From Solirubrobacter deserti (GTDB taxonomy: Bacteria; Actinomycetota; Thermoleophilia; Solirubrobacterales; Solirubrobacteraceae): a DNA stretch of 64,000 nucleotides. A program made the translations under genes and the position numbers. The notes beneath the pieces were generated by a model. The model saw only the letters and a list, made by a program, of their open reading frames with translations, ran no database searches and was not told the DNA's origin. Positions 26,823 to 34,999 of this stretch are shown in pieces (within the stretch, counting starts at the first letter, position 1; every line of letters begins with the position of its first letter). The stretch covers positions 79,408 through 143,407 of the forward strand of contig NZ_QPKJ02000009.1 of assembly GCF_003344625.1 (NCBI RefSeq). Direction: 5' to 3'.

Positions 26823-26942
26823 CGGTTCGCGGCTCAGCCACTGGAAGTACTCGGGTCCGCCCATCCCCCACAGCCCCGGCCAGCCCTCGGCGGCCGCGTA
26901 GCCGTCGAGTGAGATGATGAAGTCGACCATCAGGCTTGACAT
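26823..26942 (-). pseudogene. Dihydrofolate-reductase-like (RibD C-terminal) remnant
   Basis: MSSLMVDFIISLDGYAAAEG and GLWGMGGPEYFQWL are the first 40 residues of the DHFR/RibD-C family (kxxSLDGy motif, then the GG-PE loop). The homology stops abruptly where the PPOX reading frame begins, in a different frame. This is a truncated gene joined to the shortened PPOX gene. Confidence 0.65.
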
Positions 26943-27047
26943 CAGGTCTCGTCCTTTCGCAGGTGTGTCTCTCGCACGGCCTGGAATGACTCGCACAACG
27001 GCAGCCCCCGACGACCGCCGCTTCGGGAATTACCGAAGCGTCCGGTC

Positions 27048-28055
27048 TCACGCCCGGTCGTAGAGCGCCAGCAGCGCGACCGCGCGGGCTGTTCTGCGGA
27101 TGGCGACGTGGCGCCCCTGGCGCATCCGGGTCACCAGGCCCGCGGACTCCAGTGCGGCGAGGTGGTGCGAGACGCCGCTGGGCGTGAGAAAGAGCCGCTC
27201 GGCCAGCGCGCCGGGACTGCGGGCGTCCGCGAGCGCGACGAGCACCGCCGCGCGGGCACTCCCGAGCAGCGCTTCGAGCGAGTCGGGCGCGAGCCGTTCA
27301 GGAGCCTCGGGCGCTCTCGACGGAGGCAGTGCGTAGCGAAGGCTCAACAGCCGCTGACCGTAGTCGTCTCCCCAACTGCCGGCGGGAGCGTCGGCGAACA
27401 GCGGGACGAGCTGGACCGAGTTGGACACCGTCAATCGTCCCGACTGCTCGGTGTGGCTGGGGAGCACGAGCGCGCCGCGCTCGATGCGTCCCGGCAGCGC
27501 CCGCACGGCGGCCAGCTGGCCGCCGGCGCCGCGGCCGGAGATCGCCTCCAGTTGCTCCACCTCGCGGGCCAGACGATCATGCGCGTTGGCCCACAGCGGA
27601 CGGACCTCCGACCAGATCAGCCTCAGCCCGGCGAGGTAGTCCTGGAGCCACCCTGCGGGATCACGATGGAGGTGCATCCATGGGCCCGTGGGTCGCCCGG
27701 CCTGGGCGGCATGCTCGATCGCGAGGCCCAGCTCGTCCGGAGCCGTCACGGCCAGACGCTCGAGCTCCTCGCGCATCGATGCCCGCGGCGCTGCGGCCAG
27801 AAGCGGGTTGGGCGCCCCGTCGCTGGCCATCGAGGTCGGGCGAAACGCCGTGAGGGCGCTGAGCGTCCGCCGAGGCATCGTCCTGCGCAGCAGCCGGCGC
27901 TGCCAGGCCGACAACACCGCTGGGCGGCGCGCCCCGACGAGGTCGCGGACCGCCTCGACCACCGTCGGCATCGGCGACAGGATCGGCTCCAGCTTCGCAC
28001 CGTCCAGGTCGATCAGCCGGACGCGCTGACAGGGCTGGAACCGATCGACCGGCAT
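27048..28055 (-). CDS. ArsR-like winged-helix regulator (DUF5937 type)
   Basis: The protein has 335 residues from ATG 28055 (GTG 28064 is possible). The N-terminal 230 residues are a helical domain of DUF5937 type (LSPMPTVVEAVRDLVGARR, followed by a WL-rich middle). The C-terminus (about 265-335) is an ArsR winged helix (SARAAVLVALADARSPGALA, LTPSGVSHHLAALESAGLV). The probable role is one-component repression. The neighbours give no clear target; it is divergent from the phytase-like gene with 78 bases between. Confidence 0.78.
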   Translation of the reverse strand: MPVDRFQPCQRVRLIDLDGAKLEPILSPMPTVVEAVRDLVGARRPAVLSAWQRRLLRRTMPRRTLSALTAFRPTSMASDGAPNPLLAAAPRASMREELERLAVTAPDELGLAIEHAAQAGRPTGPWMHLHRDPAGWLQDYLAGLRLIWSEVRPLWANAHDRLAREVEQLEAISGRGAGGQLAAVRALPGRIERGALVLPSHTEQSGRLTVSNSVQLVPLFADAPAGSWGDDYGQRLLSLRYALPPSRAPEAPERLAPDSLEALLGSARAAVLVALADARSPGALAERLFLTPSGVSHHLAALESAGLVTRMRQGRHVAIRRTARAVALLALYDRA

Positions 28056-28132
28056 CGAGCTCACACGCTACCGGCGTCGGCGCCGCGCAGGTTCACCGCT
28101 CCGTCACGTCACGCGGGCGGCGAAGTGGAAAT

Positions 28133-30205
28133 TTGCGGCGCGTGATCCTCTCGAAGATCCGCGTCGCGGCGGGTGTGCTCGCCGCTGCCGCGATTGCTGC
28201 CTCGCCCGCAACGGCCTCGGCCGACGCCACGCTGCTGAGCGTCAATGACTCGCTGGACAAGACGACGTTCGGCGGGTTCACCGTCGGCGGCCTCTCCGCG
28301 CTCGCCCGCACGAGCGGCAACCAGGCGCTCGCGCTGACCGACAACCAGGGCGCGACCGCCGCCCGCTTCTTCACGCTCCGCCTGCGCGGCGATCGGGTGC
28401 AGACGACGAAGGTCACGACCCTCAAGCGCCCGGACGGCACGCTGTTCACCGGCCAGGACTTCGACGGCGAGGGCCTGGTGGTCGAGGACGAGGGCACGCT
28501 GCTGATCTCGTCCGAGACCGAGCCGGTGATCCGCCGCTTCGACCGCAACGGCGAGCAGCTCGCGCAGCTCAACACGCCGCCGCGGTTCGGCCTCGCGCCC
28601 AACGGCCAGGCCAACACGAACCAGACGTTCGAGGGCCTCACCGCGACCGAGGACGGCGACACGCTGTTCGCCGGCATGGAGGGCCCGCTCAGCGCCGACG
28701 GCCCCACGCGCAACCGCATCATCCGCTACGACAAGCCGCGCCGCGGCGACTTCATCCCGACCAAGCAGTACGCGTACAAGACCGACGCCAACTTCCTGGT
28801 CACGGAGATCCTCGCCGTCGACGACGAGCGCCTGCTCGTGCTCGAGCGCAGCAACGTGAACGGCCAGTGGGGCATCCGCGTCTACCAGGCCTACCTCGGC
28901 GCCGCGCAGGACGTCAGCAAGGTCGCCGCGCTCGACGACAACAGCCCGTTCCTCTACAAGCGCCTGCTGGTCGACGTCGGCCAGCACACCGACCTCGTGG
29001 ACAACATCGAGGCGATGACGCTGGACGGCGACGTCCTGACGCTGCTCAGCGACGACAACTTCAACGCCGCGCAGACCACGCGCGTGTACCGCTTCAAGGT
29101 CAAGCTCAACGCGGAGCCGATCCTCGAGGGCCGCGCGCTGTACCCGGCCACGCAGTACCAGCCGGGCCCGACCTCCGGCAACGTGGGCGTCGGCGCCAAC
29201 AACGGCATCACGCCGCCGTTCCCGGGCCAGCCGATCGTCGGCTTCTCCGGCGCGCTGCGCGACGGTCCCAATCGCTACCTGGCGATGCCCGACAACGGCT
29301 TCGGCACCAAGGGCAACTCGCGTGACTTCCTGCTGCGCGTCTACAAGATCTTCCCGAACTGGAGCACGGGCAAGATCGAGGTCAACGGCTTCCTGAGCCT
29401 GCGCGATCCGGACCGCAAGATCCCGTTCGAGATCGTCAACCAGAAGACGCCCGAGCGCCTGCTGACCGGCGGTGACTTCGACGTCGAGGCGATCGCCCGC
29501 GACCGCAAGGGCGACCTGTGGTTCGGCGAGGAGTTCGGCCCGTACCTGCTGCACACCGACGCCACCGGCAAGGTGCTCGACGCGCCGATCGCGCTGCCCG
29601 GCGCCAAGTCCCCTTCCAGCCCGGACCTCGAGCCCGGCGAGGCCGCGACCATCCAGGGCAGCCGCGGCTGGGAGGCCGTCGCCTCCAGCCCGGACGGCCG
29701 CACGCTGTACCCGATCGTCGAAGGTCCGCGCCTGGACGACCCGGAGAAGCAGCGCCGCTTCATCTACGAGTTCGACGTCGCGAGCAAGCGCTACACAGGC
29801 CGCCAGTGGCAGCTGAAGGCGGACGGCCCGACGCTGCAGATCGGCGACGCGATGGCGGTCGGCGAGCGCGAGCTGATCATCATCGAGCGCGACGACTTCG
29901 AGGGCACCGAGGCGCGCATCAAGAACATCGTCAAGATCGACCTCGACGAGGTCGGCGCCGACGGCTACGTGAAGAAGACGCACGTGCTGGACCTGCTGCG
30001 CATCCGCGACCCGTTCGGCATCGGCGGGCTCGGCGATCCGTTCCGCTACCCGCTGCAGTCGATCGAGGTCGCGGTCCCGGTCGGCAAGGACCAGCTGTTC
30101 GTCGTCAACGACAACAACTTCCCGGATTCCGACGGCCGCGTCACCGGCAAGGTGGACGACGTCGAGGCCATTCTGATCCACGTCCCAGGGGGATGGGAGG
30201 ACTGA
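28133..30205 (+). CDS. Secreted phytase-like esterase (PF13449-type)
   Basis: The protein has 690 residues. TTG 28133 gives MRRVILSKIRVAAG with a signal peptide ending near ATASA. The family signature appears as LAMPDNGFGTKGNSRDFLLR, then EAIARDRKGDLWFGEEFGPY and GREAxE-like blades in a beta-propeller. Members are annotated as having esterase-like activity of phytase and act outside the membrane; phosphate or ester release is likely. The start is uncertain (GTG 28142 is also possible). A phospholipase C gene once followed it directly (stop and next ATG adjacent) but is now broken. Confidence 0.85.
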   Translation: MRRVILSKIRVAAGVLAAAAIAASPATASADATLLSVNDSLDKTTFGGFTVGGLSALARTSGNQALALTDNQGATAARFFTLRLRGDRVQTTKVTTLKRPDGTLFTGQDFDGEGLVVEDEGTLLISSETEPVIRRFDRNGEQLAQLNTPPRFGLAPNGQANTNQTFEGLTATEDGDTLFAGMEGPLSADGPTRNRIIRYDKPRRGDFIPTKQYAYKTDANFLVTEILAVDDERLLVLERSNVNGQWGIRVYQAYLGAAQDVSKVAALDDNSPFLYKRLLVDVGQHTDLVDNIEAMTLDGDVLTLLSDDNFNAAQTTRVYRFKVKLNAEPILEGRALYPATQYQPGPTSGNVGVGANNGITPPFPGQPIVGFSGALRDGPNRYLAMPDNGFGTKGNSRDFLLRVYKIFPNWSTGKIEVNGFLSLRDPDRKIPFEIVNQKTPERLLTGGDFDVEAIARDRKGDLWFGEEFGPYLLHTDATGKVLDAPIALPGAKSPSSPDLEPGEAATIQGSRGWEAVASSPDGRTLYPIVEGPRLDDPEKQRRFIYEFDVASKRYTGRQWQLKADGPTLQIGDAMAVGERELIIIERDDFEGTEARIKNIVKIDLDEVGADGYVKKTHVLDLLRIRDPFGIGGLGDPFRYPLQSIEVAVPVGKDQLFVVNDNNFPDSDGRVTGKVDDVEAILIHVPGGWED

Positions 30206-30438
30206 ATGCCTGAGACCCCCCGGCGGCAGCTCGTCGGAGCTGCCGCCGCGGGGGCGGCGCTGTCGCTGCTGCCCCGTTCGCTGCACGAGGCCATGGCCCA
30301 GCCCATGCGTCCCGGCGGCTGAAGGCGATCGCCACCCGCTCGAGCTGCGCAACGGCAAGGCGATCTTCGCCCAGCCGTCGCCGGGCGGCGACGTGCTGCC
30401 GTTCTCGGAGCGCGCGCCGCCCCGGCTCGGAGCTGCCC
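30206..30438 (+). pseudogene. Phosphocholine-type phospholipase C remnant with internal deletion
   Basis: ATG 30206 (Shine-Dalgarno GGAGG at 30195-30199) encodes a Tat-like leader (PETPRRQLVGAAAAGAALS, then MAQPMRPG) and stops at TGA 30320. A one-base change restores the expected LKAI at 30319-30330. From 30324 another frame reads GDRHPLELRNGKAIFAQPSP, which belongs about 25-30 residues further into these enzymes. The catalytic N-terminal block (usually IEHVVILMQENRSFDHYFG) is missing. The deletion join lies on GGCGATC. Only about 75 codons of a roughly 700-codon gene remain. Confidence 0.7.
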
Positions 30439-31188
30439 TCAGATCTGGTTGACCCCGCCGTCGACATACACGTTGGCGCCGAGCATGAAGCTGCTGTCGG
30501 AGGAGGCGAGGAAGGCCACGACGCCCGCCATCTCGTCGAAGTGCGCGGTACGGCCGATGGGCAGGGCGGCCGCCAGGCTCTCGTTATAGGCGGCGATGTT
30601 CTCCGCTCCGACGAGCTCGGCGACCCCGGAGGTGTCGGTCGGACCGGGGGAGATCGCGTTGACCCGGACGCCTCGGTCCTTGAGCTCGTTCGCCCAGGTG
30701 CGCGCGAAGCTCCGCAGCGCCGCCTTGGATGCCGCGTAGGCGCCCATGGTCGCGGCGCCTCGCTCGGCGGAGGTCGATGCGTTGATGATCACGGACGCAC
30801 CCTCGTTGAGGAGGGGGATCGCCTTCTGCACCGTGAACACGGTGCCGATGACGTTGATGCCGAAGATGTGGTCGAGGTGCTCGGGCGTGGTTTCGTCGAT
30901 CGTCGCGAAGGACGCGACGCCCGCGTTGGCGAACAGGACGTCGAGTCCCCGGCCGTGAGCGGCGACCGCGTCGTAGAGGCGATCGAGATCAGCCGGGTTG
31001 GTGATGTCGCCGGGGACCGACGTGACGTTGCGGCCGATCGCCGCCACGGCGTCCTTGAGCTCGTTCTCGCGGCGTCCGGTGATGAAGACGTGCGCCCCCT
31101 CATTGACCAGCCGCGCGGCGGTCGCGCGACCGATCCCCTTCGTTCCGCCTCCGGTGACAACTGCGGTCTTGCCTTCGAACCGGTTCAT
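30439..31188 (-). CDS. SDR family NAD(P)-dependent oxidoreductase
   Basis: The protein has 249 residues with a strong Shine-Dalgarno (AAGGAG). TGGGTKGIG is the nucleotide-binding Gly motif, NAGVAS the NAG motif, and S in NASTSAE with YAASKAA gives the catalytic Ser-Tyr-Lys set. The ending FMLGANVYVDGGVNQI is typical of classical SDRs. The substrate is unknown. It is divergent from a TetR regulator with two adjacent palindromes between, and is probably induced by that regulator's ligand. Confidence 0.92.
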   Translation of the reverse strand: MNRFEGKTAVVTGGGTKGIGRATAARLVNEGAHVFITGRRENELKDAVAAIGRNVTSVPGDITNPADLDRLYDAVAAHGRGLDVLFANAGVASFATIDETTPEHLDHIFGINVIGTVFTVQKAIPLLNEGASVIINASTSAERGAATMGAYAASKAALRSFARTWANELKDRGVRVNAISPGPTDTSGVAELVGAENIAAYNESLAAALPIGRTAHFDEMAGVVAFLASSDSSFMLGANVYVDGGVNQI

Positions 31189-31204
31189 TCTGACTCCTTG
31201 CAGA

Positions 31205-31254
31205 TTTCGGCATCGATCGATGCCGAAACGACCGTAGCACTTGTGCAACGGTCG
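31205..31254. promoter_or_regulatory. Two adjacent palindromic operators between SDR and TetR genes
   Basis: A perfect 24-base palindrome (31205-31228, half-site TTTCGGCATCGA) is followed immediately by a 26-base near-palindrome (31229-31254, arms CGACCGT-GCAC and GTGC-ACGGTCG, one mismatch). Both lie in the 92-base divergent gap. They are the obvious binding sites of the TetR protein, one for each promoter or as a dimer of dimers. Confidence 0.8.
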
Positions 31255-31280
31255 CTGCCGAATTGGGTAGGCTGGAGCGT

Positions 31281-31880
31281 GTGGAACCCCCGAAACGAGG
31301 CCGGCCGCGCAGCTTCGATCTCGAAGTGGCGCTGGAGAAGGCGCTTGACGTGTTCTGGGAGCACGGATATGAAGGCGCGAGCATCGCGTCGCTGACCGAG
31401 GCCATGGGCATCTCCGGCAAGAGCCTGTACGCGGCGTTCGGGAGCAAGGAAGAGCTGTTCCTCGCGGTCCTGCAGCGCTACGAGCAGGGCCCCGGCGCCT
31501 ACGCGCGCAAGTCGGTCCTGGCTCCGACGGCGCGCGAGGTCGCGAGGACCTATCTCGAAGGCGCCGTGCGCGCGGGCACCCAACCCGGCCGGCCCGCGGG
31601 CTGCCTCGGCGTCCGCGCCGCACTCGCCGTCGGCGTCACCGGCCAAGCCGTGCAGGCCATCCTCACGGACTGGCGGGCCGCGAACCACGCCGCACTGCGC
31701 GAACGATTCCAGCGCGCCATCGACGAAGGCGACCTCCCGGCGGACGCCGACCCCGAGATCATCGCCCGGTACCTCACGACCGTCGCCGACGGCGTGTCCG
31801 TGCAGGCGACCGGCGGGGCATCCGCGAAAGCCCTTCAGCGCGTGGTCGACGTGGCGCTGCTGCACTGGCCACCGGCGTGA
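31281..31880 (+). CDS. TetR family transcriptional regulator
   Basis: I use GTG 31281 (GGAG at 31274-31277), giving 199 residues; TTG 31263 would add six. KRGRPRSFDLEVALEKALDV and GYEGASIASLTEAMGISGKS, then LYAAFGSKEELF, form the helix-turn-helix. The C-terminal ligand domain (AREVARTYLEGAVRAGTQ, GCLGVRAALAVG) matches the TetR_C subgroup often next to SDR genes. It is likely to repress itself and the divergent SDR. Confidence 0.9.
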   Translation: MEPPKRGRPRSFDLEVALEKALDVFWEHGYEGASIASLTEAMGISGKSLYAAFGSKEELFLAVLQRYEQGPGAYARKSVLAPTAREVARTYLEGAVRAGTQPGRPAGCLGVRAALAVGVTGQAVQAILTDWRAANHAALRERFQRAIDEGDLPADADPEIIARYLTTVADGVSVQATGGASAKALQRVVDVALLHWPPA

Positions 31881-31889
31881 CCGACTGCG

Positions 31890-32370
31890 CGGGGCCGGTT
31901 ATCCGAGGCGCCGTGTCGTCATAGTGCGGCAGGGCATACAGGTCCCACCACGGATCGAGCGTCACACCAGCGATCGACTCATAGAGTGAACCCGGTTGCT
32001 CCGACCACTCGGGTGAGCAGAGCGCCGCCAACTATCGCCGACAGTGCCCGATGTCGATCGCGCGCGCTCCGCGATGGAGTTCCAGTCGGTCAGCCTCGTG
32101 ATTCTCCCGCGCGACCACAGCAGATTAACCGTCAGAAAGTCACCATGCACAAAGACGGCAGTGTCGTTTGGTGGCGGCACCCCTCACCAGGGTTGACGTT
32201 CTCCTGCTCCAAGCTCCCCTGCAGATCCAGCCCGGCGGGATGGTGCCGTGCCCTGTTGGCACTTTGTTGCTCTGAAGGAAGCGGGACAGGCCGCGACCCG
32301 CGCCACAACGCCGTTCGCCGTGTGCGGCCAGCTTTACCTCGGAGGTAATTGTAGGGGCACGCCGCATCCG
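31890..32370 (-). pseudogene. Decayed phosphotransferase (APH-like) gene
   Basis: This stretch of about 500 bases contains no intact gene. On the minus strand, TAVFVHGDFLTVNLLWSRG and LTDWNSIAERAR (32180-32055) match the catalytic HGD and DW motifs of aminoglycoside/choline-kinase-like phosphotransferases. After a frameshift and a TAG stop, LAALCSPEWSEQPGSLYESI and DPWWDLYALPHYDD (about 32030-31915) continue the C-terminal part. Further upstream GLSRFLQSNKVPTG may be the FLxxLHxVP region in a third frame. Base composition is visibly lower in GC than its neighbours, which suggests acquired and decaying DNA. Confidence 0.55.
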
Positions 32371-32384
32371 GCAGCCTCCTGCGC

Positions 32385-32720
32385 ATGCCCAAGACTTACG
32401 CCATCGCGCACCTGCAAGACGTCCGGATGGGCCCGGAGATCGCCGAGTATCTGGGCCGCATCGACGAGACGCTCGAGCCGTTCGACGGCCGGTTCCTCGT
32501 GCACGGCATGCGGCACGAGGTCCTTGAGGGCGAATGGCCCGGCGACCTCGTCATCATCGAGTTTCCCGACCGCGCCCGCGCCGAGGCGTGGTACTCGTCG
32601 GAGCGCTATCAGCAGATCCTCCCGCTGCGCGTCCGCAACTCCGACAGCAACGCGATCATCATCGACGGCAACGCGGACGACCACCGCGGCGCAGACCTCC
32701 TGGCCGAGCTGTCCGGCTGA
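32385..32720 (+). CDS. DUF1330 protein
   Basis: The protein has 111 residues. MPKTYAIAHLQDVRMGPEIA, then FDGRFLVHGMRHEVLEGEWP and WYSSERYQQILPLRVRNSDS, match the DUF1330 dimeric ferredoxin-like fold. No enzyme activity is established. It stands alone between the decayed phosphotransferase and a small membrane protein. Confidence 0.85.
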   Translation: MPKTYAIAHLQDVRMGPEIAEYLGRIDETLEPFDGRFLVHGMRHEVLEGEWPGDLVIIEFPDRARAEAWYSSERYQQILPLRVRNSDSNAIIIDGNADDHRGADLLAELSG

Positions 32721-32748
32721 GCGGAGGAATCCCGGAGCTCGCGGCGGC

Positions 32749-32997
32749 CTAGCCGGAAGCCGCGCGGTTGACCCGCCGCGCGACCACCGCCCACGCGACC
32801 AGGGCGGCGCACACCGCCCAGAAACCGACGACCTCCCAGCCTTCGGGCAGCAGGTAAATGCCCTCTCGGCCGGCGAGTATCAACGCGACCAACCCGTACC
32901 AGAGCCCGAGCTCGCGGTACTGGCGCCGCCGGAGGCGATAGATCGTCGCGGCGACCGCGAGCACCGCGATGAACGCATAGAACGCGACGTCGATCAT
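32749..32997 (-). CDS. Small membrane protein
   Basis: The protein has 82 residues with an N-terminal helix (VAFYAFIAVLAVAATIYRLR), a basic turn (RRRQYREL), a second hydrophobic segment (LWYGLVALILAGREGIYLLP) and a third (VVGFWAVCAALVAWAVVARR). Function is unknown. It lies downstream of the TetR gene at 33055 on the opposite side of a 57-base gap. Confidence 0.6.
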   Translation of the reverse strand: MIDVAFYAFIAVLAVAATIYRLRRRQYRELGLWYGLVALILAGREGIYLLPEGWEVVGFWAVCAALVAWAVVARRVNRAASG

Positions 32998-33054
32998 GGC
33001 CGAGGCAGCCTACTGAGCCGAGAAGTGATCGCGTCCGTGGCGCCGGAATTCGCG

Positions 33055-33642
33055 TCAGCCGAGGGCCCGACCGGCCTGCAGCGTCATCAGCGCCTCGAGC
33101 GCCGCGATGTGCACGTCCATCGCCGCGTCGACCCGCTCGACCTCGCGCGTGGCGAGCAGGTCGAGCAGCAGCCCGCGCGTCACCGCGATCCCCAGGCGCG
33201 CGGCCGCGTCGCTGTCCCGGAAGCCGAGTTGCCGGAAGATCGACGCCGCCGGCTCGAGCCAGCCGTCGATGATCCCGTCCAGCAGCGCCGTGGTGCCCGG
33301 GCGGCCCTGCAGCGCCTGGCCGTAGAGCTCGAAGAACAACCGCTCGTTCGCCCACAGCGCCTGGTGGGAGATGTGCTTCCACCAGGCGCGCATCGCGTCG
33401 CCCGGGGAGGCGGCGGGGTCCGGCGGCACGACCGTGTCGAGCAGCGCGCGCTGCCGCGCCTCCACCTCCTGCACGACCGCGACGAGCAGGCCCTCGCGCC
33501 CACCGAAGTGGTGGATGAGCATGCGGTGGCTGGACCCGATCGCGGCCGCCAGCTCGCGCAGCGACAGGTCGCTGACGCCGCGCTGGGCGATGTGGTCGAT
33601 CACCGCGTCCAGCAGCCGCTGCCTGGGGTTGACGCCTGCCAT
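33055..33642 (-). CDS. TetR family transcriptional regulator
   Basis: The protein has 195 residues from ATG 33642. NPRQRLLDAVIDHIAQRGVS, LRELAAAIGSSHRMLIHHFG and GREGLLVAVV are the helix-turn-helix region. The C-terminal domain has PGTTALLDGIIDGWLEPAAS. It is divergent from an SRPBCC gene with only 23 bases between start codons and a perfect operator between them, so it probably represses both. Confidence 0.9.
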   Translation of the reverse strand: MAGVNPRQRLLDAVIDHIAQRGVSDLSLRELAAAIGSSHRMLIHHFGGREGLLVAVVQEVEARQRALLDTVVPPDPAASPGDAMRAWWKHISHQALWANERLFFELYGQALQGRPGTTALLDGIIDGWLEPAASIFRQLGFRDSDAAARLGIAVTRGLLLDLLATREVERVDAAMDVHIAALEALMTLQAGRALG

Positions 33643-33650
33643 GGCCAAAG

Positions 33651-33666
33651 TGTACCGTGTGGTACA
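33651..33666. promoter_or_regulatory. TetR operator abutting the SRPBCC start codon
   Basis: TGTACC (33651-33656), GTGT, GGTACA (33661-33666) is a perfect inverted repeat. Its last base is the A of the SRPBCC ATG (33666), and it lies 9 bases from the TetR start. Binding would block both promoters and both start regions. Confidence 0.65.
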
Positions 33667-34127
33667 TGTCCTCCCCAGTCACTGTCTCCGTCGACGTCCC
33701 GCAGCCCCGCTCGGACGTTTACGCCTACCTCGACGTGATGGCCAACCACGAAGCCTTCACCGACCACCTGCTCACCGAGTGGAAGGTGTCCGGCCCGGCC
33801 ACGGGCGTCGGCGCGAAGGCCAAAGTCGTCACCAAGGCGGGCGGCATGACCGACCACGCCGAGATCGAGGTCATCGAAGTCGAGCCCGGACGCATGATCC
33901 GCGAGCGCAACAAGGGCTCGAAGGGGCGCAGGGTCGCCACGGGCACCTACGTCCTCAGCGATCTGCCGGATGGCGGCACGCACATCGAGTTCACGTTCGC
34001 GTTCGAGCAGGTGCCGGCGTTCGAGAAGCCGCTCGTCCCGCTCATGCGGCGCATGATCCGCAAGGGCAACGAGCGCGCGATGGAGCGCCTCGCCGAGCAG
34101 CTTGCCGGGGTGCCCGCCGCCGCGTAG
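33666..34127 (+). CDS. SRPBCC family protein
   Basis: The protein has 153 residues. SPVTVSVDVPQPRSDVYAYL and the alternation of strands with a long C-terminal helix (LMRRMIRKGNERAMERLAEQ) are typical of the START/Bet v1-like SRPBCC fold that binds hydrophobic ligands. I prefer ATG 33666; GTG 33657 in frame overlaps the operator. It is probably controlled by the divergent TetR regulator. The ligand is unknown. Confidence 0.82.
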   Translation: MSSPVTVSVDVPQPRSDVYAYLDVMANHEAFTDHLLTEWKVSGPATGVGAKAKVVTKAGGMTDHAEIEVIEVEPGRMIRERNKGSKGRRVATGTYVLSDLPDGGTHIEFTFAFEQVPAFEKPLVPLMRRMIRKGNERAMERLAEQLAGVPAAA

Positions 34128-34143
34128 GTGAGACGATCCCCGC

Positions 34144-34469
34144 ATGGGGATCACGTGGCCCGCCGTCGCCTTGTCGCCGACGCTCGCGGCGCCCGCCGAG
34201 CTGACGTTCAGGTCGGACGGCGTGCTCTTCGGCCTGAAGGTGGACGGCAGCGGCCGAGCGCCGCTGGTCGCGAAGCCCAAGGCGAGTTCATGAGCGACGC
34301 GGCGTGGGCGCCGGACGGGACGTCGCTGCTGTTCGCGCGCTTCACGATCACGGAGACGAAGCTCAGCAGCGAGATCGTCATGCGCGACGCCGCGTCCGGT
34401 GCCGACGGGCTCCTCGTCACCCAGGACGGCGGCCCGCGGCTCGCCTCGATGACCACCCCGTCCTACTGA
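34144..34469 (+). pseudogene. Frameshifted PD40/TolB-like propeller fragment
   Basis: From ATG 34144 a signal-like start (GITWPAVALSPTLAAPAELT) and GVLFGLKVDGSGRAPLV are read, then TGA at 34291-34293. One frame over, SDAAWAPDGTSLLFARF (from 34290) continues as a PD40 blade and runs to TGA 34467. Together they look like one blade of a TolB-like propeller broken by a one-base shift; the remaining blades are absent. Confidence 0.5.
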
Positions 34470-34909
34470 TGTTCGGCCCCGAGAACGCCGAGCTGACGGT
34501 CCACACCAAGCGCGCGGGCGCGGCGGCGAAGGCCGGGCACGACCTCACGCTGCTCGTCGAGCGCTGGAGCGCGACGGTGGACGGCGACGCGGTGACGCTC
34601 GACGCCGACCCGCGCTCGCTGCGCGTCGTCAAGGGCGCGGGAGGCATCACCTCGCTCGGCGACGAGGAGAAGGCCGCGATCACCCGGACGATTGACAAGG
34701 AAGTGCTCAAGGGTCAGCCGATCCGGTACGCGGACGGCGCGCTCACCCTGAACGGCGTCACGCGCCCGATCGACGTGACCTGGGACGGCACGGAAGGCCG
34801 CGCGCGGGTCAAGCAGACCGACTTCAAGATCAAGCCCTACTCGGCGCTGTTCGGGACCCTGAGGGTCGCCGACGAGGTCGAGGTGAGAGTCAGGAGGATC
34901 GATGGCTGA
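34469..34909 (+). CDS. YceI-like protein
   Basis: The protein has 146 residues from ATG 34469, whose first base is the last base of the preceding stop (TGATG). HTKRAGAAAKAGHDLTLLVE and LTLNGVTRPIDVTWDGTEGR, then KIKPYSALFGTLRVADEVEV, match the YceI lipocalin-like barrel that binds isoprenoids or other lipids. There is no signal peptide, so it is probably cytoplasmic, unlike most YceI proteins. Confidence 0.75.
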   Translation: MFGPENAELTVHTKRAGAAAKAGHDLTLLVERWSATVDGDAVTLDADPRSLRVVKGAGGITSLGDEEKAAITRTIDKEVLKGQPIRYADGALTLNGVTRPIDVTWDGTEGRARVKQTDFKIKPYSALFGTLRVADEVEVRVRRIDG

Positions 34910-34927
34910 GCTCAACCACCGCTTCGA

Positions 34928-34999
34928 TACGACGTGGAGGTCGTGCACGGCGACACGGACAACGCGCCTTACGGGCTCGACACCTACGGGCCGCGGCGT
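34928..34999 (+). pseudogene. CoxL-type molybdenum hydroxylase fragment
   Basis: DVEVVHGDTDNAPYGLDTYG matches a conserved internal stretch of aerobic carbon monoxide/xanthine dehydrogenase large subunits (VVHGDTD..PYGLGTYGSR). Only about 25 codons remain, with no start and no neighbouring CoxM or CoxS. The DNA up to 35100 adds a Pro/Gly-rich stretch and no gene. Confidence 0.55.

Noticed and set aside
32248..33738. Long plus-strand open frame across the DUF1330 and TetR genes
   Set aside because: It crosses several recognised genes in other frames and is dominated by Arg, Pro and Ser without motifs.
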